Assembly (NCBI RefSeq): GCF_000376265.1 | Contig: NZ_AQWU01000055.1 | Coordinates: 165 to 40,676 of the forward strand | Length of the DNA stretch: 40,512 nt | Source of the DNA: Thermus igniterrae ATCC 700962 | GTDB lineage: Bacteria > Deinococcota > Deinococci > Deinococcales > Thermaceae | Direction: 5' to 3' | Shown here: positions 9,252 to 15,742 of the stretch, one piece after another | Layout of the letters: the number at the start of each line of letters is the position of its first letter | Position numbering within the stretch: position 1 is the first letter of the stretch | Position numbers and translations under genes: made by a program | The notes under the pieces: generated by a model | Databases searched by the model: none | Seen by the model: the letters and a program-made list of their open reading frames with translations, nothing else | Told to the model about the DNA's origin: nothing

Positions 9252-9277
9252 AACGCGGTGTAGGAACCCAGGTCCTT

Positions 9278-9283
9278 TACAAT
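9278..9283 (+). promoter_or_regulatory. -10 box, leaderless paaG-like/ruvA transcript
   Basis: TACAAT ends 6 bases before the ATG at 9290, and no ribosome site intervenes, so the mRNA should start at or next to the start codon. No good -35 box is seen. Confidence 0.55.
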
Positions 9284-9289
9284 GGGGCC

Positions 9290-10054
9290 ATGGTCCTGAA
9301 GGAACGAGAGGGGAATGTCCTCCTCCTCACCCTGAACCGGCCCGAACGGCTCAACGCCCTGACCGGCGAGCTCCTGGAGGCCCTCCATGAGGCCTTGGAG
9401 GAGGCGGGGGCCGACCCCGGGGTGCGGGCCCTCCTCCTCACCGGGGCGGGGCGGGCCTTCTCTGCGGGGCAGGACCTGGGGGAGTTTGGAGAGGAAAAGC
9501 CCGACTACGAGGCCCACCTGCGCCGCTACAACCGGGTGGTGGAGGCCATGAGCGCCCTGGAGAAGCCCCTGGTGGTGGCGGTGAACGGCCCTGCCGCCGG
9601 GGCGGGGATGAGCCTCGCCCTCTGGGGGGACCTGCGGGTGGCGGCCACGGGGGCCAGCTTCACCACCGCCTTCGTCAACATCGGCCTGGTGCCGGACTCG
9701 GGCATGAGCTTCCTCCTTCCCCGCCTGGTGGGCCTGGCCAAGGCCCAGGAGCTCCTCCTCCTCTCCCCCCGCCTCTCCGCGGAGGAGGCCCTGGCCCTGG
9801 GGCTGGTGCACAAGGTGGTGCCGGGGGAAAGGCTCATGGAAGAGGCCCTGGCCCTGGCCAGGCGGCTGGCCGAGGGGCCCACCCGGGCCTACGGGCTCAC
9901 CAAGAAGCTCCTCCTGGAGACCTACCGCCTCTCCCTCCCCGAGGCCCTGGGCCTCGAGGCCATCCTCCAGGGGCAGGCGGGGCGCACGGCGGACCACGAG
10001 GAGGGGGTACGGGCCTTCCGGGAGAAGCGCCCCCCCCGCTTCCAAGGCCGCTAG
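9290..10054 (+). CDS. enoyl-CoA hydratase/isomerase, PaaG-like
   Basis: Crotonase-fold enzyme of 254 residues. It has the oxyanion-hole segments AFSAGQDL (about 60-67) and NGPAAGAGMSLAL (about 98-110), and the block AFVNIGLVPDSGMSFLLPRLVG, which resembles PaaG, the ring-1,2-epoxyphenylacetyl-CoA isomerase. The acidic residue in GLVPDSG fits PaaG better than a classical two-Glu hydratase. The start at 9290 is leaderless; the upstream open frame would run through the promoter. It is followed after 6 bases by ruvA, an operon partner with no evident functional link. No other phenylacetate genes are nearby, so the substrate is uncertain; a fatty-acid or branched-chain enoyl-CoA is also possible. 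Confidence 0.85.
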   Translation: MVLKEREGNVLLLTLNRPERLNALTGELLEALHEALEEAGADPGVRALLLTGAGRAFSAGQDLGEFGEEKPDYEAHLRRYNRVVEAMSALEKPLVVAVNGPAAGAGMSLALWGDLRVAATGASFTTAFVNIGLVPDSGMSFLLPRLVGLAKAQELLLLSPRLSAEEALALGLVHKVVPGERLMEEALALARRLAEGPTRAYGLTKKLLLETYRLSLPEALGLEAILQGQAGRTADHEEGVRAFREKRPPRFQGR

Positions 10055-10060
10055 CCCCCC

Positions 10061-10636
10061 ATGCTCCGCTACCTCAGGGGCACCGTCCTGAAGAAGGAGG
10101 AGGGCTGGTTCCTCCTCCTGGTGGGGGGGGTGGGCTTCCAGGTGCAGGCCCCTATCCCCTTCCTGCAGGGCCTGGAGGAAGGCCAGGAGGTGGCGGTCCA
10201 CACCCACCTGCAACTTAAGGAGGAGGGCCTCAGCCTCTATGGCTTTCCCGAGGAGGACAGCCTGGCCCTCTTTGAGCTCCTCCTCTCCGTGAGCGGGGTA
10301 GGGCCCAAGGTGGCCCTGGCCCTCCTCTCCGCCCTCACCCCCAGGCTCCTGGCCCGGGCCCTGGCCGAGGGGGACCTGCGCCTCCTCACCTCGGCCAGCG
10401 GGGTGGGGCGGAAGCTGGCGGAGAGGCTCGTCCTGGAGCTCAAGGGCAAGGTACCCGCCCACCTCCTCACCGGGGAACGGGTGGAAAGCCAGGCGGCGGA
10501 GGAGGCCGTCCTGGCCCTGAGCGCCCTGGGCTTCAAGGAGGGGCAGGCCCGGGCGGTGGTCCTGGACCTCCTGGCCAAGCGCCCGGGGGCCAAGGCCCAG
10601 GAGCTCATCAAGGAAGCCCTGAAGCGCCTGCGCTAA
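10061..10636 (+). CDS. ruvA: Holliday junction branch migration protein RuvA
   Basis: DNA-binding subunit of 191 residues that holds the four-way junction while RuvB drives branch migration. Domain I is an OB-fold (1-62, MLRYLRGTV start and LYGF end). Domain II carries two helix-hairpin-helix motifs, VSGVGPKVALALLS (about 77-90) and ASGVGRKLAERLV (about 112-124). Domain III (about 145-191) is the flexible RuvB-binding helical part (ALGFKEGQA). Length is standard. It is the last gene of its unit, and its TAA overlaps the stop of the opposing kinase gene in the bases CTAA, leaving no room for a terminator. ruvB is not in the window. Confidence 0.95.
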   Translation: MLRYLRGTVLKKEEGWFLLLVGGVGFQVQAPIPFLQGLEEGQEVAVHTHLQLKEEGLSLYGFPEEDSLALFELLLSVSGVGPKVALALLSALTPRLLARALAEGDLRLLTSASGVGRKLAERLVLELKGKVPAHLLTGERVESQAAEEAVLALSALGFKEGQARAVVLDLLAKRPGAKAQELIKEALKRLR

Positions 10637-11826
10637 AGGGGCAGGCGGAGGCGGGCCAAGAGGCCTGAGGGAGAGTTAGGGAGAAGCTCCAGCCTCCCCC
10701 CGTGGGCCTCGGCCACCTTCTGGACCACGGAGAGACCAAGCCCCTCCCCCGGGCTTGGGGAGGCGCGGAAGAAGGGTCTTCCCGCCTCCTTGAGGGCCGC
10801 CTCGGACATCCCCGGCCCCTGGTCCTGCACCTCCAGGATCACCTCTCCCCCTTCCGGCCGGAGGGCCGCCACCACCCCCTTCCCCTCCCCGTGGAGGAAG
10901 GCGTTTTGCAGGAGGTTGCGCAGGGCCTGGGCCAGGAGCAGGGGGTTCCCCTGGAAGGGCAGGGTCTTGGGCCCCCGGTAGGGCACCCCAAAGGCCGCGG
11001 CCTCCTCCTGGACCAGGGCCGCCAGGTCCAGGGCCACCCGCTCCACCCGCCCCTCCCGGGCCAGGACGAGGAGGGCCTCCACCAGGCGCTTCATGCGCAA
11101 AAGCTCCTCCTTAAGCGCCTCCAGGGCCTCCTCCTTGGGCAGGTAGCCCGCCTCCGCCGCCTGGAGCTGGGCCAAGGCGGCGGCCACCGGGGTCCTCAGC
11201 TCGTGGGCCGCGTCCCGGGTAAAGCGCCGCTCCCGCTCCCAAAAGGCCTGGAGGCGCTCCAGCATGTGGTTGAAGGCCTGGGCCAGGGCCTTGAGCTCCC
11301 CACCCCCCGCAGGGGCCACCCGGTGGGAGAGGTCGGCGGAGTCCGCCACCTTCCGGGCCACCTCCGTAAGCCGGGAAAGAGGCCTCAGGGCCGCCTGGGC
11401 CAGCCAGGAAGCCAGCAGGGCAAAGGCCAGGGTGAGAAGGGCCCCCACCCCCAGGAGGGCCAGGCGGAAGTTGCGCAGGGCGGCCGCGGCTCCGGGATCG
11501 TACCGGGCCACGGTGAGGGTGCCCCCGGGCACCTTTAGGACCAGAACCCGCCACCCCTCCCGCCAGTGGGACCCCGGGGCAAGGTCAGGAAGGTTGGGGA
11601 AGTTGGCGCTGGCGTGGGCCTCTCCCTCCTGCACCAGGCGAAAGGCGAACTCCCCCCGGGGAGGGCGGCGCCCCTCGGAAAGGGCCTCCACGTAGAGGAG
11701 GAGGGAGCGGTCCAGGTCGGCCTCCACCAAACGCCGGAAGGCCAGGTAGCTCAAGGCCCCCTGGAAGAGGAGGGCCAGCCCCACGGCCAGGGCCAGAAAA
11801 AGCGCCAGGCGCGCCCTAAGGCTCAT
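10633..11826 (-). CDS. sensor histidine kinase (HAMP, HisKA, HATPase)
   Basis: Membrane sensor of 397 residues. Transmembrane helix 1 is at about 7-30, an extracytoplasmic loop of ~90 residues follows, and helix 2 is at about 121-146. HAMP spans about 147-200. The phospho-acceptor is His208 in AAHELRTP; the N-box is NLLQNAF (Asn308) and the G-boxes are DQGPGM and GEGLGLS. The small periplasmic loop has no domain I can name, so the signal is unknown. The ATG at 11826 overlaps the end of the response-regulator gene by 11 bases, which suggests translational coupling. The divergent apbE cluster is the nearest likely target. The stop is interlocked with that of ruvA. Confidence 0.93.
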   Translation of the reverse strand: MSLRARLALFLALAVGLALLFQGALSYLAFRRLVEADLDRSLLLYVEALSEGRRPPRGEFAFRLVQEGEAHASANFPNLPDLAPGSHWREGWRVLVLKVPGGTLTVARYDPGAAAALRNFRLALLGVGALLTLAFALLASWLAQAALRPLSRLTEVARKVADSADLSHRVAPAGGGELKALAQAFNHMLERLQAFWERERRFTRDAAHELRTPVAAALAQLQAAEAGYLPKEEALEALKEELLRMKRLVEALLVLAREGRVERVALDLAALVQEEAAAFGVPYRGPKTLPFQGNPLLLAQALRNLLQNAFLHGEGKGVVAALRPEGGEVILEVQDQGPGMSEAALKEAGRPFFRASPSPGEGLGLSVVQKVAEAHGGRLELLPNSPSGLLARLRLPL

Positions 11827-12475
11827 CCCCAAGCCGGTACCCCCCGGGCACGGTGCGCACCACCTCCGGGTAGAGCTTCTGCCTCAGGTAGTGCACGTAG
11901 ACCTTCACCGCCCCCACCTTCTCCCCGTGGCCGAAGACCTTTTCGGCCAACTCCTCCGGGGTAAAGACCCGGCCCGGATGCAGGAGGAAGGCCTCCAAAA
12001 GGGCGAACTCCCGCAAGGAGAGGTCCACCCGCCGACCCCCCAGGTAGACCGCCCGCCCGGCCAGGTCGGCCTCCAGGGCCCCAAAGCGCACCTGCCCTGC
12101 CTTCATCTCCGCCTGCCGGCGCAGAAGGGCCCGCACCCGGGCCAAAAGCTCCTCCAGGTGGAAGGGCTTCACCAGGTAGTCGTCCCCCCCGAGGTCCAGG
12201 CCCAAAACCCGGTCCTCCAGGGCGTCCCGGGCGGTAAGGAAGAGGATGGAGCCCTTGTATCCCGCTTGGCGCACCTCCTGGGCAAAACGGAAGCCCCCGT
12301 CGGGGTCCTCAGGCAGGCGCACGTCCAGGACCATGAGGTCGGGCTCCAGCTCCCAAAGGGCCTCCCGGGCCCCCACCAGGTCCCTGGCCCAGCGCACCCC
12401 GTAGCCCTGGGCCAAAAGGGCGCTCTCCACCGCCCGGCCCAGGCGGGGCTCGTCCTCCAGCAAGAGCACCTGCAC
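11816..12475 (-). CDS. OmpR-family response regulator
   Basis: DNA-binding regulator of 219 residues. The receiver domain (1-120) has the acidic pocket EDE (residues 7-9), phospho-acceptor Asp51 in LMVLDVRLP, the switch Thr in FLTARD and Lys in LVKPF. The C-terminal winged helix (about 125-219) has the typical LSLREFALLEAFLLHPGRVF and VYVHYLRQKL blocks. The GTG start at 12475 lies 6 bases from a -10-like CATACT, so it is probably leaderless. It is paired with the downstream kinase. A palindrome with repeated GGTTA just upstream of its promoter is the obvious candidate binding site. Confidence 0.94.
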   Translation of the reverse strand: MQVLLLEDEPRLGRAVESALLAQGYGVRWARDLVGAREALWELEPDLMVLDVRLPEDPDGGFRFAQEVRQAGYKGSILFLTARDALEDRVLGLDLGGDDYLVKPFHLEELLARVRALLRRQAEMKAGQVRFGALEADLAGRAVYLGGRRVDLSLREFALLEAFLLHPGRVFTPEELAEKVFGHGEKVGAVKVYVHYLRQKLYPEVVRTVPGGYRLGDEP

Positions 12476-12481
12476 ACCCCC

Positions 12482-12487
12482 AGTATG
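12482..12487 (-). promoter_or_regulatory. -10 box of the two-component operon
   Basis: CATACT on the minus strand ends 6 bases before the GTG at 12475, consistent with a leaderless transcript. The first base departs from TANNNT. Confidence 0.4.
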
Positions 12488-12492
12488 CCCCG

Positions 12493-12539
12493 GGGCGGTT
12501 AGCCGGGGGTTACGGGGGTTAACCCCGGGCTAACCGCCC
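12493..12539. promoter_or_regulatory. 19-bp inverted repeat with GGTTA direct repeats, probable operator
   Basis: Arms 12493-12511 and 12521-12539 match at 18 of 19 positions around a 9-base spacer. A perfect 12-bp palindrome (GGGGTTAACCCC) lies at 12515-12526. The + strand carries GGTTA at 12497, 12508 and 12517, spaced 11 and 9 bases apart, with an inverted TAACC at 12531. Helical-turn spacing of direct repeats is typical of OmpR-family sites. It lies between the divergent promoters of the regulator and of apbE, so binding could control both. Confidence 0.65.
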
Positions 12540-12544
12540 GCCCC

Positions 12545-12550
12545 TACCCT
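12545..12550 (+). promoter_or_regulatory. -10 box of the apbE cluster
   Basis: TACCCT ends 7 bases before the ATG at 12558, with no ribosome site between, suggesting a leaderless transcript. The -35 region would fall inside the right arm of the palindrome. Confidence 0.45.
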
Positions 12551-12557
12551 GTAGGCC

Positions 12558-13313
12558 ATGGGCCGGTACGGGGCCAGGTGGGAAGGGGTGCTGGGAAGCT
12601 TTTTGGAGGTGCAGCTCTTCGCTCCCCCCTGGCGGGCACGGAGGGCCCTCGAGGCCGCCTTGGCGGAGGTGCGAAGGCTGGAAGGTGTATTCAGCCGCCA
12701 CCGGGAAAGCGAGCTCACCCGCCTGGTGCGGGCGGGCGGGGGGCGGCCCAGCGGGGAGATGCGCCAGGTCCTGGCCTGGGCCCTTAAGCTCCAGGAGGCC
12801 ACAGATGGGGCCTTCCACCCTGCCCCTCAGCATGGGGGGGAGGCCCTCCGCTTCCTGGGGGAGGAGGTGGAGGTCCTGGCCCCCCTGGACCTGGATGGCC
12901 TGGCCAAGGGGTACATGGCTGACCAGGCGGTGGCGGCCGCCCTCCGGGCCGGGGCCCGGGCGGCCCTGGTGAACCTGGGCGGGAACCTGGCCCGCCGGGG
13001 CCCGGGGAAGGCCCTGGTGGGGGTGGAGCCCCCCACGGGCCCCGACAACGCCCCCCCAGCCCTGACCCTGACCCTTGGGGAAGGCGGGGTGGCCACCAGC
13101 GGGGTGCGGCACAAGGGGGCCCACCTCCTGGACCCCCGGAAGGGCACCCCGGCCGTGGGCCTGCAGGCCACGGTCCTCGCCCCCTCAGCCCTCCTGGCCG
13201 ATGGCCTGGCCAAGGCCCTCTTCCTCATGGGTCAGGAGGCAGGAAAGGTCCTGGCGGCCTTTGGGGCCCAGGGGTTTCTCTTCACCTCCCAAGGCCCCGT
13301 ACCGGTTCCTTAG
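12558..13313 (+). CDS. apbE: FAD:protein FMN transferase (ApbE family)
   Basis: Mg-dependent enzyme of 251 residues that transfers FMN from FAD to a Thr/Ser of target redox proteins. Family marks are the N-terminal FSRHRESELTRL (SxY/SELxxL block), the LDLDGLAKGYMAD motif (about 113-125), NLGGN, GVATSG, the HLLDPRKGTP metal/FAD-binding segment, and ALLADGLAKALFLMG near the end. It is shorter than typical ApbE proteins (300-350 residues). No signal peptide or lipobox is visible, so it probably acts in the cytoplasm, whereas proteobacterial ApbE is often an exported lipoprotein. It leads a cluster with DUF2271 and PepSY genes, the likely substrate and membrane partner, and is divergent from a two-component system. 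Confidence 0.9.
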   Translation: MGRYGARWEGVLGSFLEVQLFAPPWRARRALEAALAEVRRLEGVFSRHRESELTRLVRAGGGRPSGEMRQVLAWALKLQEATDGAFHPAPQHGGEALRFLGEEVEVLAPLDLDGLAKGYMADQAVAAALRAGARAALVNLGGNLARRGPGKALVGVEPPTGPDNAPPALTLTLGEGGVATSGVRHKGAHLLDPRKGTPAVGLQATVLAPSALLADGLAKALFLMGQEAGKVLAAFGAQGFLFTSQGPVPVP

Positions 13314-13323
13314 GGAGGGGAGC

Positions 13324-13863
13324 ATGTTGAAGCGCTACTACAGCCGGAGGAACTTCTTTAGGCGGGTACTGGGAGGGGTTTTGGCCGTGGGCCTGGCCCG
13401 GGCCCAGGGCAAGCCCTGGCCCAGTGGAATGGAGCTGCGGGTGAGCTTCGCCTACGAGGGGGCGGGCTTTCGCTACCGGGCCCCCTACGTGGCCGTCTAC
13501 GTGGAGGACGAGCGGGGGGGCCTGGTGCGCACCCTGGCCCTTTTCCTCATGCCGGGGAAAGGGGAAAGGTGGTGGAACGAGCTGAGGCGCTACTTCGCCC
13601 TGGGGGAGCTGCAGGCCATGCGCACCCTCTCCGGACCCACCCGCCCCCCGGGGCGCTACACCGTGGCCTGGGACGGGAAGGACGAGCGGGGGCGCACCGT
13701 GGCCCAGGGGGGCTACTACCTCTGCGTGGAGTACGCCCGGGAGCACGGCCCCTACGAGCTTTTCCGGGAAAGGGTGGAGATAGGGGAAAGCCCTTTTCAG
13801 AAGGCCTATGCCCTCAAGGGGGAGCTTCAGGAGGTGCGCCTTGACTACGGTCGGAAGGCCTAA
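13324..13863 (+). CDS. DUF2271 protein with Tat signal, probable flavinylation target
   Basis: Exported protein of 179 residues. The N-terminus has a twin-arginine signal, SRRNFF at residues 7-12, a hydrophobic core, and an ARA-Q cleavage site near 26-27. The mature part matches DUF2271, with the block PPGRYTVAWDGKDERGR (about 108-124) followed by GGYYLCVEYAREHG. Residues 103-106 read Ser-Gly-Pro-Thr, similar to the SGAT-type motif where ApbE attaches FMN, so Thr106 is a candidate acceptor (inference). A GGGAGGGG ribosome site precedes the ATG at 13324, 10 bases after apbE. A folded, flavin-loaded protein would need Tat rather than Sec, consistent with an ApbE lacking a signal peptide. Confidence 0.85.
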   Translation: MLKRYYSRRNFFRRVLGGVLAVGLARAQGKPWPSGMELRVSFAYEGAGFRYRAPYVAVYVEDERGGLVRTLALFLMPGKGERWWNELRRYFALGELQAMRTLSGPTRPPGRYTVAWDGKDERGRTVAQGGYYLCVEYAREHGPYELFRERVEIGESPFQKAYALKGELQEVRLDYGRKA

Positions 13864-14455
13864 GCCCGGAGGAAGCGCCCTGCGGGCCAGGGTCTACGCC
13901 TGGGCCCGGACCCTGCACCTCTACCTCTCCCTGCTGGCCTTTCTGGCCATCCTCTTCTTCGCCCTTACCGGCCTCACCCTGAACCATCCCGAGTGGTTCG
14001 GGGAAGGGCAGGTGCAAAAACGCTCCGGTACCCTCCCCGGCGCCCCCTACCAGGCGGAAGAAGGGGTGGACTGGCTGAGGCTGGCGGAGGACCTGCGGGC
14101 CCTGGGCCTTAGGGGCCGGGTGGCGGAGCACGGGACAAGTGGAGAGATGGCCTGGCTCTCCTTCCGCGCCCCCGGGTACGGGGCCGACGCCCAGGTGGAC
14201 CTCAAGACGGGGCGCTACACCCTGAGCCTGACCCAGGCCGGCCTGGTGGCCGCCCTGAACGACCTGCACAAGGGCCGGGATACACCCTCAGGCTGGCGGT
14301 GGGTGCTGGACCTCTCCGCCCTCTTCCTGGGCCTGGTGAGCCTCACAGGGCTTCTCCTCAGCCTCTTCCTGCGCAAAACCCGGCGGGCGGCCCTCTTAAG
14401 CCTCCTCCTGGGCCTCCTCCTCTTCGGGGGCTTCGCCCTTTGGGCGGCGCGCTAA
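13808..14455 (+). CDS. PepSY-type membrane protein (PepSY_TM-like)
   Basis: Integral membrane protein of up to 215 residues. Numbered from 13808, transmembrane helix 1 is at about 38-58 (LYLSLLAFLAILFFALTG), a soluble loop at 60-160, and two C-terminal helices at about 166-188 and 194-214. His37, His60 (LNHPEWF) and His154 (NDLHKG) flank the helices and could ligate heme, as proposed for PepSY_TM relatives; this is inference. The start is unclear: ATG 13808 and TTG 13841 lie inside the DUF2271 gene, while GGAGG at 13868-13872 points 7 bases on to a CTG at 13880, just where homology should begin (191 residues). It probably passes electrons across the membrane to the flavin protein. Its TAA interlocks with the stop of the opposing gene. 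Confidence 0.8.
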   Translation: MPSRGSFRRCALTTVGRPKPGGSALRARVYAWARTLHLYLSLLAFLAILFFALTGLTLNHPEWFGEGQVQKRSGTLPGAPYQAEEGVDWLRLAEDLRALGLRGRVAEHGTSGEMAWLSFRAPGYGADAQVDLKTGRYTLSLTQAGLVAALNDLHKGRDTPSGWRWVLDLSALFLGLVSLTGLLLSLFLRKTRRAALLSLLLGLLLFGGFALWAAR

Positions 14456-14943
14456 AGCTCGTCCAGGGCCTCCCGGGGGGTGCGGCGGGCCCCCAGGAGA
14501 CCCCCCTCGCGCAGGGCCAGGGGAAGGAGGGCTTCCACAGACCCCTCCAGGGCCTGGAGGACCTCCCCCCGGAAGGCTTTAAGCCCCTCGGGTAGGCTCC
14601 CTTCCAGCCCAAAGGGGAAAAGGGCCAAAAAGTGCCCGCCCGGCTCCCCCTCCCCCCGGTCCAGGTGGAGGCCCACGGGCTCCAGGTAGCCCAAAAGACG
14701 GGTGCGGTACATCTCCCGCCTCAGGGCCTGGAAGGCCCTAGGGTCAGGGGCACCCTGCCACAGGAGGAGGTCGGCCTCCGCGGAAAAGCCCACCAGGCTG
14801 TATACGGCCAAAAACCCCTCCCGGGCCTGCCAGCGCCCCAGGAGGGCCGCGAACTCCTCCTTGAGGTGCTCCTGGTGCTCGGCCTCGAGGCGGCGGAACT
14901 CCGGCAGGAGCCGGAAGAGGCTAAAGGCCCAGTAGCGCGCCAT
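14452..14943 (-). CDS. short chlorite-dismutase-family-like protein
   Basis: Protein of 163 residues. Its first ~95 residues resemble the N-terminal half of the neighbouring HemQ: FSLFRLLPEFRRL against the HemQ start, then AVYSLVGFSAEADLLLW against GVYQVVTHKADLLFL, then a Tyr/Leu-rich LLGYLEP. The C-terminal half of HemQ, with the catalytic Tyr and heme-binding His, has no counterpart; instead there is a region around residues 100-163 that I cannot place. It starts 4 bases after the hemQ stop, so the two are co-translated. It may be a non-catalytic partner of HemQ or a separate ferredoxin-like-fold protein. The function is not known to me. Confidence 0.75.
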   Translation of the reverse strand: MARYWAFSLFRLLPEFRRLEAEHQEHLKEEFAALLGRWQAREGFLAVYSLVGFSAEADLLLWQGAPDPRAFQALRREMYRTRLLGYLEPVGLHLDRGEGEPGGHFLALFPFGLEGSLPEGLKAFRGEVLQALEGSVEALLPLALREGGLLGARRTPREALDEL

Positions 14944-14947
14944 GCCC

Positions 14948-15700
14948 CTATCCTACGCCCAGGAAGCGGGCCAAGGCCTCCTCCGTGAGGTACTTGCCCA
15001 CGTAGAAGGGCCCAAACTCCCCAAAGCGGGCGGAGACCTCGTCAAAGCGCATCTCGTAGACGATCTTCTTGAACTGCAGGGGGTCTTCGCTGAAGAGGTC
15101 CACCCCCCACTCCCAGTCGTCCAGCCCCTGGGCCCCGCTGATGACCTGGAGGACCTTGCCCTGGTACTTGCGGCCCGTCTCCCCGTGGGCCTTCATGAGG
15201 CCGGCCCGCTCCCGGGCGGGGAGGAGGTACCAGTTGTCCTGGCCCTGGCGGCGCTTGTTCATGGGGTAGAAGCACACGTACCCCCCTTTGGGCACCCGGG
15301 GGGTGAGGCGGGGCTTCACGTAGGGGGCCTCGGGGTCCAGGGGGCCGGTCTGGCTCCCCAGCTCCACCACGGAGTAGAAGCCGTAAGCGGGCCGCAGGTA
15401 GGCGGCCAGGCGGCTCTGGTTGAGCCTGGCCTCCACCGCCAAAAGGGCCTCCAGGTCCTCCCGCAGGTTGAGGAAGAGGAGGTCCGCCTTGTGGGTGACC
15501 ACCTGGTAGACCCCAAAAGACCCCCTGCCTGCGGCCTCCACCCCGGCCCACTCCGCCAGGATGTCCCGTAGCTCCTCCCAGGCCGCCTGCCGTTCTCCTT
15601 CCGGGGCCCTCCGCCAGGCGGGGAAGTCCAGGTGGCGGAAGTCGTGGAGGATGTGCCAGCCCTCCAGGGTAAAGGTGGGTTCGGGAACGTGGCCTTCCAT
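14948..15700 (-). CDS. hemQ: coproheme decarboxylase HemQ (ChdC)
   Basis: Enzyme of 250 residues that turns coproheme III into heme b by two peroxide-dependent decarboxylations, the last step of the coproporphyrin-dependent pathway. Key residues can be placed by comparison with Listeria and Geobacillus ChdC: Tyr145 in FYPMNKRR (the radical-forming Tyr) with Lys149, proximal His172 in KAHGETGRKY, and distal Gln185 in KVLQVISG. The segment DDWEWGVDLFSEDPLQFKK is characteristic. A GTG at 15739 extends the frame, but the ATG at 15700 lies 7 bases behind a good -10 box and fits the family start. It forms a two-gene operon with a half-size relative. No other heme-synthesis genes are in the window. 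Confidence 0.95.
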   Translation of the reverse strand: MEGHVPEPTFTLEGWHILHDFRHLDFPAWRRAPEGERQAAWEELRDILAEWAGVEAAGRGSFGVYQVVTHKADLLFLNLREDLEALLAVEARLNQSRLAAYLRPAYGFYSVVELGSQTGPLDPEAPYVKPRLTPRVPKGGYVCFYPMNKRRQGQDNWYLLPARERAGLMKAHGETGRKYQGKVLQVISGAQGLDDWEWGVDLFSEDPLQFKKIVYEMRFDEVSARFGEFGPFYVGKYLTEEALARFLGVG

Positions 15701-15707
15701 CCCCCTC

Positions 15708-15713
15708 ACTATA
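15708..15713 (-). promoter_or_regulatory. -10 box of hemQ, leaderless
   Basis: TATAGT on the minus strand ends 7 bases before the hemQ ATG. The promoter overlaps head-to-head with that of mscS, whose -10 box is at 15731-15736, so the two probably compete. Confidence 0.6.
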
Positions 15714-15730
15714 CGGGCACCCGCCTTGGG

Positions 15731-15736
15731 TATATT
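15731..15736 (+). promoter_or_regulatory. -10 box of mscS, leaderless
   Basis: TATATT, preceded by GGG, ends 6 bases before the ATG at 15743. There is no ribosome site. The region divergent to hemQ is only 42 bases long. Confidence 0.6.
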
Positions 15737-15742
15737 CACCCC

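Noticed and set aside
7587-9263. 558-codon open frame opposite sucA
   Set aside because: Antisense shadow of a clearly recognised enzyme gene, with no family match or ribosome site.
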